Positions 46,001 to 53,626 of a DNA stretch of 64,000 bases are shown in pieces (the first letter of the stretch is position 1; every line of letters starts with the position of its first letter). Source of the stretch: Collinsella aerofaciens (GTDB lineage Bacteria > Actinomycetota > Coriobacteriia > Coriobacteriales > Coriobacteriaceae); assembly GCF_028209885.1 (NCBI RefSeq), contig NZ_JAQLEM010000002.1:39959-103958 (forward strand), written 5' to 3'. Position numbers and translations under genes: made by a program. The notes beneath the pieces are model-generated. The model searched no databases. It saw nothing but the letters and a program-made list of their open reading frames with translations, and was not told the DNA's origin.

Positions 46001-46213
46001 ATGGAAGGCAAGAAGATGGGCGAGCTTACGCTCGGCGTGAAGCTGAAGGGCGTGGACGAGCTGCAGGAGAGGCTCGACAAGGCCGCCGACCACATCGACG
46101 CCGCCCGCGAGATCCTGGATTCGCTCGGGGACGTCGTGGAGATCGGGGCCGACCTTATCGCGTCCGATACGACGTCCCGCAGCGGGGACAGCTCGTCTGG
46201 GGACCGCGAATGA
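46001..46213 (+). CDS. Small phage protein, helical
   Basis: A 70-residue acidic protein; the middle (GVDELQERLDKAADHIDAAREILDSL) should form an amphipathic or coiled-coil helix. No family recognised. ATG 46001 has GGGGGAAGAG directly before it; ATG 45989 in the same frame is an alternative. It overlaps the next start by four bases (ATGA). Confidence 0.6.
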   Translation: MEGKKMGELTLGVKLKGVDELQERLDKAADHIDAAREILDSLGDVVEIGADLIASDTTSRSGDSSSGDRE

Positions 46214-46362
46214 CCCGGGCACTGCTCGCCTCGGCCGTCGTGATGGACGCCGCCGGCTGGATGTGCGCCACACAGGGCGCCTACGGCCTGGCGCGTGGCT
46301 GCTTCTCGGCCGCCGTGCCGTTCATCGCGGCATGGGCGCTTTGGTCGCTCTGCGAGCGCTAG
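46210..46362 (+). CDS. 50-residue membrane protein
   Basis: A short frame starting ATGA over the previous stop codon. It codes for a 50-residue hydrophobic protein with two weakly separated hydrophobic stretches (LLASAVVMDAAGWMC and FSAAVPFIAAWALWSL). No family recognised. Its last bases overlap the end of the opposite-strand gene at 46359. The coupled start is the main support for it being real. Confidence 0.55.
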   Translation: MTRALLASAVVMDAAGWMCATQGAYGLARGCFSAAVPFIAAWALWSLCER

Positions 46363-46823
46363 GCGAGCCACTCGGATCGGTGCCCGGCGATCGCCCTGAC
46401 CACCGCGGGCCTGATGGAGAAGTCGGTCGCGGTGAGCATCGAGCCGACCGGCGGCGTGCCGAAGATGCCGAGCTCGCACAGCGCGAGGGCGTCGGCATCG
46501 AGCGGGGAGAGGCTGACGGAGCCCTCGTCGAGCGCACGGGACACCAGCTCCTTCCGCCTCCTCGACATGCCGAGGAATACGGCGGAGAGGCGGTCGTCCA
46601 TCCTCCTGCGCCTTGCCCAGGCGCTCCTCGCGGAGACGATGCGCGCGGTCGCGTACCCGAGCATGGCGGCGGCACCGGTCAGGAGGAGGCACGAGGCCGG
46701 GTGCTCGGAGACCATCACGCGCACGTCCTCGGCCATCGCGGCGACCGAGCCGAACCCGACCGCTCCGGCGATGGTGACAAGCAGGTCGATGTTCTCCTTC
46801 GCGGCTTTGAGCGTCTTGTTCAT
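46359..46823 (-). CDS. Membrane protein on the opposite strand, unknown
   Basis: A 154-residue protein on the minus strand inside the rightward early region. It has two hydrophobic segments near residues 13-32 (LLVTIAGAVGFGSVAAM) and 44-64 (SCLLLTGAAAMLGYATARIV), then a basic and a longer soluble tail. GGAAGGGAA lies before ATG 46823. No family recognised. As a lone lysogen-strand gene it may be a moron expressed from the prophage. Confidence 0.6.
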   Translation of the reverse strand: MNKTLKAAKENIDLLVTIAGAVGFGSVAAMAEDVRVMVSEHPASCLLLTGAAAMLGYATARIVSARSAWARRRRMDDRLSAVFLGMSRRRKELVSRALDEGSVSLSPLDADALALCELGIFGTPPVGSMLTATDFSIRPAVVRAIAGHRSEWLA

Positions 46824-46850
46824 CTTCGATTCCCTTCCAAGGAGGTTCCC

Positions 46851-46919
46851 ATGGGTTTCATTCTCGCACTCTTCTTCGCGTTCCTGTTCGGGGTCGGACT
46901 CGGCCTCATGCGCCGCTGA
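46851..46919 (+). CDS. 22-residue transmembrane peptide
   Basis: AAGGAGG stands seven bases before an ATG, and the frame codes for a 22-residue peptide (MGFILALFFAFLFGVGLGLM, then two Arg), one hydrophobic helix ending in positive charge. The near-perfect ribosome site is the main evidence for translation. It is divergent from the membrane protein at 46823 and stands in front of a large cruciform. Confidence 0.5.
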   Translation: MGFILALFFAFLFGVGLGLMRR

Positions 46920-46926
46920 GATCTTT

Positions 46927-46999
46927 CCCCGAGGCGGCACCGGTCCCGGCGGGCTCCGATAACCATCCGCCGGGCGTTCCAGCCGGTGCCGTGTCGGGG
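46927..46999. repeat. Large cruciform/hairpin
   Basis: Outer arms 46927-46943 and 46983-46999 (17 bp, two mismatches) enclose perfect 8-bp inner arms 46945-46952 and 46967-46974. A very stable structure directly after the 22-residue peptide frame, without a T tail. Confidence 0.75.
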
Positions 47000-47024
47000 G
47001 AGGGTCCGCGTAGGCCCGACCCAA

Positions 47025-47066
47025 AAAAAGAGCCTCCCGCAGCGTTAGGACCGTACGCGGGAGGCC
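47025..47066 (-). terminator. Minus-strand terminator
   Basis: The perfect arms GCCTCCCGC (47032-47040) and GCGGGAGGC (47057-47065) are followed, on the minus strand, by TCTTTTTTT. On the plus strand there is no T run. No minus-strand gene lies upstream of it in the next kilobase. Confidence 0.8.
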
Positions 47067-47086
47067 GACCTGAAAGGAGGTCATCC

Positions 47087-47347
47087 ATGGATGATACCAG
47101 TAAGAACCCCCAGACGTTCCGAGCACTTGCGGCCGAGCTCAAGTTGCCGCGCAAGCTGCTGTACACGCTCGACGAGGTGTCGCGCGTGCTGGGGGTGCCC
47201 TACAACACCCTTCGAGACGAATGCAACGCGCGCAGGCTCACCTACTGCCTGCCCGACGGCCGCTGCCGCGGCTACCTGGTGCGCCCCGAGTGGGTCGACG
47301 AGTGGATCGAGGAGGGAACCCATGAGCGAGATTCTTTTGCTGCTTAG
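47087..47347 (+). CDS. Excisionase-like HTH protein
   Basis: An 86-residue protein with a MerR/Xis-type winged helix-turn-helix (LYTLDEVSRVLGVPYNTLRDECNARRL ... YLVRPEWVDEWIEE, residues about 24-78). Such proteins are typically excisionases or small phage regulators. AAGGAGG six bases before ATG 47087 is a strong ribosome site. A helix-turn-helix of this type could direct either of the two recombinases. Confidence 0.75.
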   Translation: MDDTSKNPQTFRALAAELKLPRKLLYTLDEVSRVLGVPYNTLRDECNARRLTYCLPDGRCRGYLVRPEWVDEWIEEGTHERDSFAA

Positions 47348-47480
47348 CGACCGGGTGTCGGCCTGGTGGGGAACGTTGTCCGAGCGGACGCAGAGCGTTG
47401 TGTGCGCCGTGGCGCTCATCGCGCTCATCGCCGTCGGCGGCGCCATCGAGAGGACCGCCCCGAGCGGGATGTACTACTAG
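47322..47480 (+). CDS. 52-residue single-span membrane protein
   Basis: A short frame starting within the end of the excisionase-like gene, behind GAGGAGGG. It codes for a 52-residue protein with one hydrophobic helix (SVVCAVALIALIAVGGAI, about residues 25-42). No family recognised. The ribosome site and the tight fit between neighbours (10 bases to the next start) support it. Confidence 0.55.
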   Translation: MSEILLLLSDRVSAWWGTLSERTQSVVCAVALIALIAVGGAIERTAPSGMYY

Positions 47481-47490
47481 GAGGAATGAC

Positions 47491-48747
47491 ATGCAGTTTG
47501 AGAAGAGGGCCGTGCGCCTGGGCGACATCCGCCCGAGTGGGCAGAACCCGCGCGAGGACTTCGGCGACATCGGCGCCCTGGCCCGCAGCATCGAGGCGAC
47601 CGGCGGCGAGCCGCTGAACCCGCCCGTGGTCGTGGAGGACGGAAACGTGTTCCGTATCGTCGACGGCGAGCGCCGCTACCGAGCGCTGTCGTCCATCTAC
47701 GGGGAGGACCGCGAGGTCTCCGCGCTGGTGGCGGAGAGCATGGACGAGGCCAACGAGCTCGTGGCCATGCTCGCCACCGACGACAAGCGCCAGCTGACCG
47801 AGGCCGAGCGCGCACGCGGCGTGCAGCAGATGCTCGTGCTGGGCATCGACGAGCAGCGCATCGAGCGCGCGAGCCGAGCCACCGCCGGGCAGATCCGGGC
47901 TGCGCGCAAACTGCGCGGTCGCATCGATGCCGGCGTGCAGGTGACGCTGGAGCAGCTCGAGGCCGCGAGCGCCTTCGACGACGAGAAGGACGTCGAGGCC
48001 GTGCTGGCCGCCGGTGACGGTTGGGCGGGCAAGGCCGACAGCATCCGCCGCCGCGTCGAGCGCGAGGAGGCCAAGGCCGAGGACTACGACGCCTTCGGCG
48101 ATGCGGGCATCCCGGTCGTGAAGGAACAGCCTGAAGGGTTCATCTACACGGACTGGGTCCATGTCGGCCTCGCCGCCCAGAAACTCGAGGGGCAGGAGTT
48201 CCCCGCCGGCACCGTTGCCGTGTGGAAGGGCAGCTACTGGGACCTCTACGGGCCGAATGCCGGCTCGGGCGCCGAGCCCGAGAAGACCGAGGAGGAGATC
48301 CGGGCCGAGCAGGAGGCCGCGCGCGAGAAGGCGGCGCTCGAGGAACTGTACAGGAGCCTGATCGGCTTCGTGGCGTCCGGCGCCTTTGCCATGTCCAAGG
48401 ACCTCATGATGGAGGTGCGCGTGGGCCGCGAGGACCCGCCCGCGCTGCTAGTGGCGATGGGCGGCGACAGCAACGTTGAGAACGAAGGACGCTTCGGTGC
48501 CGTACGCGACGAGTTCGCCCGCAACCTCAAGGCGTGCAAGCCCAACGAGTACGAGGCCGGCTGCTGGCTCATGGCGGCGGCCAAGGACATGGCCCAGCTC
48601 AACAACCGCTGGGGCGGCGACGACGCGGAGGCGTGGCTCGACCACTATGACATCTTCTGCTCCGCGGGCTTCGAGCCCGGCGAGGAGGACGTGTGGCTCA
48701 TGGAGAGGGTTCAAGCGAGCGCCAAGGAGGAGGAGAAGGATGAGTAG
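47491..48747 (+). CDS. ParB-like nuclease-domain protein
   Basis: A 418-residue protein. Residues 1-100 form a ParB/Spo0J-type domain: the VRLGDIRPSGQNPRED start, the GGEPLNPPVVVEDGNVFRIVDGERRYRAL box (the DGERRYRA motif binds nucleotide in ParB) and a HTH-like region up to about 175. The long C-terminal part, acidic and helical, is unfamiliar. In phages such proteins act in DNA binding, nicking or regulation. AGGAGGAATGAC precedes ATG 47491. Its stop overlaps the next start. Confidence 0.82.
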   Translation: MQFEKRAVRLGDIRPSGQNPREDFGDIGALARSIEATGGEPLNPPVVVEDGNVFRIVDGERRYRALSSIYGEDREVSALVAESMDEANELVAMLATDDKRQLTEAERARGVQQMLVLGIDEQRIERASRATAGQIRAARKLRGRIDAGVQVTLEQLEAASAFDDEKDVEAVLAAGDGWAGKADSIRRRVEREEAKAEDYDAFGDAGIPVVKEQPEGFIYTDWVHVGLAAQKLEGQEFPAGTVAVWKGSYWDLYGPNAGSGAEPEKTEEEIRAEQEAAREKAALEELYRSLIGFVASGAFAMSKDLMMEVRVGREDPPALLVAMGGDSNVENEGRFGAVRDEFARNLKACKPNEYEAGCWLMAAAKDMAQLNNRWGGDDAEAWLDHYDIFCSAGFEPGEEDVWLMERVQASAKEEEKDE

Positions 48748-49096
48748 CGAGAAGAAGGTCAGGGTGACGGTCGAGGCGTGCGGCGAGGTCCGCTCGTTCG
48801 AATGCCGCTGTGCGACGGTCTCGATCGGCAACGGCGACGGCACCGGCAACGCGTGCTTCGTGGGCTCGGGCGGACTTGTCGACCTACTTATGCTCACCTC
48901 CGCGTGCGCCGACACGCTCTACGAGGCCTTCCGCCAGACGGGCGCGCCGGACGATATCGCTCGCAAGTTCATGCTCCTCGCCGTGCTCGGTGCCGACCCC
49001 CACGTGCACGCCGACAGCGTCCAGACCCTCGACCTGGACGCGCGCAGGGAGATCCGCGACATGGCGGCGAAGCTGGGCGTCGATGCCGACTTCTAG
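48740..49096 (+). CDS. Phage protein of unknown function
   Basis: A 118-residue protein, start inside the end of the ParB-like gene (AGGAGGAGAAGGATG). It contains a short hydrophobic helix (SGGLVDLLMLTSACADTLYEAF) and a C-terminal acidic stretch. No family recognised. It overlaps the recombinase start by 14 bases, so all three genes are translationally linked. Confidence 0.65.
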   Translation: MSSEKKVRVTVEACGEVRSFECRCATVSIGNGDGTGNACFVGSGGLVDLLMLTSACADTLYEAFRQTGAPDDIARKFMLLAVLGADPHVHADSVQTLDLDARREIRDMAAKLGVDADF

Positions 49097-50276
49097 CGAG
49101 CGCCGGGCGGTCGTGCAGCGCGGGGCGGACGGGCGCTGGTTCGCCCGCCCCTACATGGGCGCCGACCGCGTGACCGGCAGGCGGATCAGGCCGTACAGGT
49201 CGTGGGACGCGGAGCTGACGCGCGAGCAGGCCCAGGCCGAGTGCGACAGGTGGGCGGCTACGTTCGACCCGTCGTCGGCCCGGGACAGCTCCAAGCGCCT
49301 GTCCTCGATGCTCGAGACGTACATCTCCGACCCCGTCAACGGCCTATCCGACAACTCCGTGGCCACGTACCGCAGTGTGGTCAGGACGATGGTGGAGCCG
49401 ACCATCGGGCGGCTGCCCTACGACCAGCTGGAGCCTTGGGACGTGTCGGCGGCTTACCGCCTGCTGCTCGCCCCAAGGACGGGGAAGGGACTATCGCCCA
49501 AGACGCTGCTCAAGATGCACGCGCTGCTGAAGGGCGCCTACCGCTCGTGGCGCCCAGCGCTGGGCCGAGACATCATGCTCGACGTCCCCGCGCCCTCGCC
49601 CGACCCCGTCGAGCCCTTCGCGCTTTCCGAGTGCGATACCGACGAGCTGTCCCGCGCACTGGTGTCTGCCATGTCCTCGCGCTCCGCCTCGGGTGCCAAC
49701 ATCTCGCGGCGCACCGAGGCCATGGCGGCCTACCTCGCCCTCAACACGGGGCTGCGCTGCGGGGAGGTTTGCGGGCTGCAGCGCCGAGACTGGCGCCGGG
49801 CGCTGCACGACCTCCACGTGGTGGGGCAGGCGGTGGAGAAGCCCGAGCTGCATCGGCAGGCCTACACCAAGGGCAGGCACGTGCGCAACGTGTCGCTCGC
49901 CCCGGCGGTGGAGGCCCAGCTGCAGCGCCACCTGGAGTGGCAGGACACGTGGCTCGCGCACAAGGGCCCGGCGGCGCTGATGGTGACCTTCGGGCCGGCA
50001 GGTGCTCTTGCGCGCCCGTCCACCGTGACGAGCCGCTTCAAGTCGCTCGCGAGGGACCTGGGGCTGCCCGAGGAGACGGTCTTCCACTCCCTGAGGCACA
50101 CCCATGCCACCTGGCTGCTCATGCACGGCTTCGACATGCGCACGGTGCAGGAGCGCCTGGGGCATGCCGACGTCAAGACGACGCTCGGCACCTACGGCTC
50201 GGTCATGCCGGGCCGAGACCAGGCCGCCGCCGCGGCCTTTACCGATTCGATCTGCGGAGGTGATACGGATGAATAA
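49083..50276 (+). CDS. Phage integrase 2 (tyrosine recombinase)
   Basis: A 397-residue tyrosine recombinase with arm-binding N terminus, SAM-like core-binding domain (about 80-170) and an intact catalytic set: Arg225 in GLRCGE, a Lys in the TKGRHVRNV hairpin, His335 and Arg338 in HSLRH, His361 in LGHADVKTT and Tyr371. It is transcribed with early genes and sits 5-6 kb inside the prophage, so it is either a second integration system or a recombinase with another job. No usual ribosome site is visible before ATG 49083; a GTG at 49113 is possible. Confidence 0.88.
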   Translation: MPTSSERRAVVQRGADGRWFARPYMGADRVTGRRIRPYRSWDAELTREQAQAECDRWAATFDPSSARDSSKRLSSMLETYISDPVNGLSDNSVATYRSVVRTMVEPTIGRLPYDQLEPWDVSAAYRLLLAPRTGKGLSPKTLLKMHALLKGAYRSWRPALGRDIMLDVPAPSPDPVEPFALSECDTDELSRALVSAMSSRSASGANISRRTEAMAAYLALNTGLRCGEVCGLQRRDWRRALHDLHVVGQAVEKPELHRQAYTKGRHVRNVSLAPAVEAQLQRHLEWQDTWLAHKGPAALMVTFGPAGALARPSTVTSRFKSLARDLGLPEETVFHSLRHTHATWLLMHGFDMRTVQERLGHADVKTTLGTYGSVMPGRDQAAAAAFTDSICGGDTDE

Positions 50277-50940
50277 CTTCAACTTCAACAGGGACTTCTA
50301 CGAGGGCTGTCGCACCCTGGGCGACAGGGAGGGCATGGCGCTCGCGTGGGCGATGCTGCGCTACGGCTACGAGGGCGTCGAGCCCAAGCTGAAGCCGACG
50401 ACCATGGCGGCGTTCACCTTCGCAAGGGGCCGCATCGACGCCATGGTCAACGGCAGCCTCGGGGGGAAGGCGAGGGCTGCCAAGGCAGGCGGCATTGCTG
50501 CTACCCAAGGGGGTAGCCAAGGGGGTGTCCAAGGGGGTAGCCGACCCAGTGGGCGAGGGGGTAGCCAACAGAAAGAGAAGGAGAAGGAGATAGCCCTAGC
50601 GGGCTATAGCGCGGCCCGCCAAGCACCCGATGACTTCGAGCCCCCGTCGGCCGAGGACGTGGAGGCGTACTTCGCCGCTAACTGCCTCCGGGGCGACGCC
50701 CGCCAGTTCTTCGACCACTACGCCGCGCAGGGGTGGACGCTGCCGAGCGGACTGCCCGTGACCGACGTGTGGGCGCTCGCCCGCAACTGGAGCCGCAAGC
50801 AGGTCGGCTTCGATGCCGATCGCAAGGCACGGGGCGGACAGACCTCGCAGGAGGTGGAGCGTGCCGCCGTGTGGCAGCCCGTGAAGACCGATGACGAGCT
50901 CATAGCCGAGCTCGAGCGCCAGATAGCGGAGGCGTCATGA
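50269..50940 (+). CDS. Phage replication initiator-like protein with internal iterons
   Basis: A 223-residue protein. The N-terminal 60 residues (RDFYEGCRTLGDREGMALAWAMLRYGYEG) resemble the DUF6291-type domain of phage replication proteins. A GGSQGGVQGGS low-complexity linker follows. The C-terminal PPSAEDVEAYFAANCLRGDARQFFDHYAAQGW ... VTDVWALARNW segment is the motif at the end of DnaD-like replisome organisers. GGAGG precedes ATG 50269. The linker is encoded by 12-bp repeats that could be the origin. Confidence 0.72.
   Translation: MNNFNFNRDFYEGCRTLGDREGMALAWAMLRYGYEGVEPKLKPTTMAAFTFARGRIDAMVNGSLGGKARAAKAGGIAATQGGSQGGVQGGSRPSGRGGSQQKEKEKEIALAGYSAARQAPDDFEPPSAEDVEAYFAANCLRGDARQFFDHYAAQGWTLPSGLPVTDVWALARNWSRKQVGFDADRKARGGQTSQEVERAAVWQPVKTDDELIAELERQIAEAS
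50505..50564 (+). repeat. Five 12-bp tandem repeats, candidate phage origin iterons
   Basis: CCAAGGGGGTAG, CCAAGGGGGTGT, CCAAGGGGGTAG, a degenerate unit and GCGAGGGGGTAG, in phase over 60 bases. They lie inside the putative initiator gene, as the lambda origin lies in gene O. Confidence 0.65.
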
Positions 50941-51278
50941 TCACCCTCATGGAGATGCTCAGGAACGAGAAGGCCGATCCCGCCCACGGCCGCCCGCTCG
51001 ACATAACGCGCATCTACATGGCGAACGTCATGTCGAGCAGGGAGGCCGTTCTGCTGGCCAAGAAACAGAAGCTCGCCGCGGCGCGTGCTAGCCGAAAGCA
51101 GAAGGCCGACCTGTACGAGGACATCGCCAAGCTCGCGCGCGGCAAGGAACCGAGCTGGAGGTATGCCAAAGGTGTGCCAACGGCGGCCGGGCAGCTGGGC
51201 CAGCAGGCGATGGGGTTCCCGCCGCTAGAGGGCGGAAACGACGCCGTCGGGGAAGTCCCCGGCGCAAAGAACACCTAA
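50937..51278 (+). CDS. Phage protein of unknown function
   Basis: A 113-residue protein, start ATGA over the previous stop. It has a basic middle part (KKQKLAAARASRKQKADLYEDIAKLARGK) that may form a helix binding nucleic acid. Its position after the replication-initiator-like gene would suit a helicase loader, but the length and sequence do not identify one. No family recognised. Confidence 0.65.
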   Translation: MITLMEMLRNEKADPAHGRPLDITRIYMANVMSSREAVLLAKKQKLAAARASRKQKADLYEDIAKLARGKEPSWRYAKGVPTAAGQLGQQAMGFPPLEGGNDAVGEVPGAKNT

Positions 51279-51307
51279 TTCTTTTGAGATAGGAGAGTGA
51301 GAAGGTT

Positions 51308-51631
51308 TTGACCGAGATCTCAGCGGTGATGAGGGCCTACCGGGACGCCCTCGACCGGCACCGGATTCCCTGGGCCGACGACACGTACGACACGCAGAGG
51401 GTGGGCGGCTACAGGCTGCGCGTGGAGCGCACCGAGACCGTCCTCGACGAGCACAGGGTGAGCGTGGCCTGGGGCTACCAGTGCCTGCCGGGGCGCGAGC
51501 CCACGGGCGTGACCATCGGCTACCCGAACTACCTCGAGGTGCAGTACGACCCCGTGAGCACCGAGCCGTTCATGGCCACGCCGGGCGACATCCTGGCCGA
51601 CATCTTCGGCGTGAGGGGTGAGTCCCGATGA
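51308..51631 (+). CDS. Small phage protein with TTG start
   Basis: A 107-residue protein, start TTG 51308 with GAGAAGG just before it; an internal ATG in frame at residue 8 is an alternative. The central part is rich in Tyr and beta-like (YRLRVERTETVLDEHRVSVAWGYQ). No family recognised. It overlaps the next gene by four bases. Confidence 0.6.
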   Translation: MTEISAVMRAYRDALDRHRIPWADDTYDTQRVGGYRLRVERTETVLDEHRVSVAWGYQCLPGREPTGVTIGYPNYLEVQYDPVSTEPFMATPGDILADIFGVRGESR

Positions 51632-51834
51632 GCTACAGGTGCGGCCCCGCCGACTGGATAGACCTTGCCGTCGGCAGGCTCGAGGACGCGAAGAGGTCGC
51701 TCAGGGAGTGCGACAGGCTGCGACAGGGGTGCGACATCTGCGAGGAGCTGCGCCAAGCGAGGCGATGCCTCAACAAGGCGCTGATCATGGTCGCGGAGGA
51801 GAAGGAGATCGTGAAGGAATGGAGTACGAAGTGA
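51628..51834 (+). CDS. Small phage protein, Cys-containing
   Basis: A 68-residue protein, coupled start (ATGA). Four cysteines (residues 5, 28, 35 and 38, the last two as CDIC, plus Cys47) suggest metal binding or a disulfide. Mostly helical. No family recognised. Confidence 0.6.
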   Translation: MSYRCGPADWIDLAVGRLEDAKRSLRECDRLRQGCDICEELRQARRCLNKALIMVAEEKEIVKEWSTK

Positions 51835-52397
51835 AGGATAGGAACGAGTGGTTCGAAGAGGTCGAGAGGGCCTACAGCAAACTCAAGATCGTGGAAAGGC
51901 CCTATGCACCGCCGCATGCCGCCGTCGCCGTTGAGGCCGAGGATGTCCTGTGCTGCCTCGGGTTGCATCCGCACATCAGTGCCTCCGACTGGTTGGTTAT
52001 CAACCTGGATGAGGTGAGTGAGCTTGTCGAGTTCATCAGGCCCGTGCCCGTCACAGGCGCGACGTCGGACGGGTACCACACGTTCGACGAGCTCTACCAC
52101 CACCGGGCGGTCCTGTTTTCGGTGATCGTGGCCATGTTCCGCGGGAGCTCGTGGAAGTCGCTCCACCACCATGACGGGACGATGTACGACGGCATGTTCA
52201 TCGTGGGCATCGACACGCCCGCCGGCCCCGCCACCTACCACTACGACGTCGAGCCTTACTGGGACATGTTCCCGTGCGAGGTGCTCGACCGCGCGCCCGA
52301 GTGGGACGGCCACACGCCCGGCGACGCCATCGAACGCATCGGCACCCTGCGGGACCTCCTGCAGGCGGAGGTCAAGGAGGAAGGGAGCGAGAAATGA
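51819..52397 (+). CDS. Conserved phage protein (HHDGTMYDG / WDGHTP motifs)
   Basis: A 192-residue protein of a type I recognise from many actinobacterial phages: KSLHHHDGTMYDGMFIVGIDTP, YHYDVEPYWDMFPC and APEWDGHTPGDAIERI in its C-terminal half. To my knowledge no function is established. ATG 51819 has GAAGGAG and GAAGGA before it and overlaps the previous gene by 16 bases. A metal-binding role of the clustered His/Asp is an inference. Confidence 0.78.
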   Translation: MEYEVKDRNEWFEEVERAYSKLKIVERPYAPPHAAVAVEAEDVLCCLGLHPHISASDWLVINLDEVSELVEFIRPVPVTGATSDGYHTFDELYHHRAVLFSVIVAMFRGSSWKSLHHHDGTMYDGMFIVGIDTPAGPATYHYDVEPYWDMFPCEVLDRAPEWDGHTPGDAIERIGTLRDLLQAEVKEEGSEK

Positions 52398-52807
52398 TGG
52401 AAGTCCCTCTTCCCAAGGACCATGAGGGTCGCGAGATTCCTCTGGACACCGAGGTGCTGTATGACGCGAACGGCAAAGAGGTGAATATCACGAGCTTCAC
52501 CTTTAGGCGCCGCGTCTATGGCCATTGGTCGAATTGGAAAGTGCTCAGTCCGGATGCAAGAGGCGAGGAGGGGATGCTCCCCGTAAACGAGCTGTATCTC
52601 ACGCCGCCCGACAGCTGGGGGAAGCTGCTGGAGGATTTGAATGAAGGGGCGAACCATTCCGAGTACTCGCCCTGCTTCTACTTCCGGAAGGACATGTGCG
52701 ATTGCTCCTCATGCGAGGCGGACCGTTACTCCAGCTGCGATCAACCCGCTTTCAAGGACATTGCATCCCGCATCCGCAAGCTGAGGGGTGAGGGCGATGC
52801 TGACTAG
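52394..52807 (+). CDS. Phage protein, paralogue A
   Basis: A 137-residue protein with a motif pattern shared with the gene at 53138: D-x-EG-x-x-PLDTEVLYD, a middle SFTFRR-like strand, then PPDSWGKLLEDL. The C-terminal half has a cluster of cysteines (CDCSSC, SSC) that may bind zinc. ATGA overlap with the previous gene. Function unknown. Confidence 0.65.
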   Translation: MMEVPLPKDHEGREIPLDTEVLYDANGKEVNITSFTFRRRVYGHWSNWKVLSPDARGEEGMLPVNELYLTPPDSWGKLLEDLNEGANHSEYSPCFYFRKDMCDCSSCEADRYSSCDQPAFKDIASRIRKLRGEGDAD

Positions 52808-53138
52808 GGACCTGACGCCGTGCTTCGTACAGGACTTCGGCCTGCGCTCGAGGACGGGCTACGAGAAGGCCCTGCTGGTCGGGCTGTTCGACAGGACGTT
52901 CACGTGCCTCGACCGCCGCATCTCCGCGAGCGACGAGGTCGCGGGGCCGACCCGCAGGCCGGTGGCGGTCGTCATGCGCAGAGACGGGCGGCTGCAGGAG
53001 GTCGACCCGTGGAAGGTCGTAATCGACGACTCGGAAGAGGTCTTCGAGATGTACTCGTGGATGTGGGACGAGGAGAGCGTCGTGTGCGAGCAGCTCGGGC
53101 TGGCGGAGGTCAAGGCCGAGAAGGGTGGTGACGAGTGA
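52797..53138 (+). CDS. Small phage protein, unknown
   Basis: A 113-residue protein, start 52797 behind GAGGGGTGAGGGCG, 11 bases inside the previous gene. A region with YEKALLVGLFDRTF and a run of basic residues, then an acidic C terminus. No family recognised. It separates two paralogous genes. Confidence 0.6.
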   Translation: MLTRDLTPCFVQDFGLRSRTGYEKALLVGLFDRTFTCLDRRISASDEVAGPTRRPVAVVMRRDGRLQEVDPWKVVIDDSEEVFEMYSWMWDEESVVCEQLGLAEVKAEKGGDE

Positions 53139-53626
53139 TGGGGGAACATTTCATAGTCGATAACTCCATGACGCCAGACTGGGAATTGGTGCCGTTGGGC
53201 CCCGTCGATAAGGAGGGGAACCGCGTCCCGCTTGACACCGAGGTTCTATACGACGAGGACGGGTACGTCATAAAAGTGGAGTCGTACAGGTTCTCGACCT
53301 GGTCTAAGCGGTGGACTGCGGACGTTTATATCGCCGACCAGGGCATGGAAGTGTACGTCGACAGCTACTACCTCCTTCGTCCCGACAGCTACGAGAGGGT
53401 GCTGAAGGACCTCTATGAGGCCGTTCAGCAAGGCGCGCGCAGCGGGCGTCCATACTGTGCTTACAACGTTGCCAGGGGCCTGTGTCATGGACATGAGGAC
53501 AAGGACGGGAAGTGCAAGCTCGTTGGATTTGCCGACACCTGCACCCTCACGATGACTAGCGACATCTGGAACCGTGTTGAACGTCTATGTAAGGGTGATG
53601 GTGCGAAGGATAGGAGCGAGAAGTGA
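53138..53626 (+). CDS. Phage protein, paralogue B
   Basis: A 162-residue protein sharing the EGNRVPLDTEVLYDEDG opening and the LRPDSYERVLKDLYEAV helix with the gene at 52394, so a tandem duplication with one gene in between. It also has a cysteine cluster near residues 105-135. The start codon overlaps the previous stop (TGATG). Confidence 0.65.
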   Translation: MGEHFIVDNSMTPDWELVPLGPVDKEGNRVPLDTEVLYDEDGYVIKVESYRFSTWSKRWTADVYIADQGMEVYVDSYYLLRPDSYERVLKDLYEAVQQGARSGRPYCAYNVARGLCHGHEDKDGKCKLVGFADTCTLTMTSDIWNRVERLCKGDGAKDRSEK

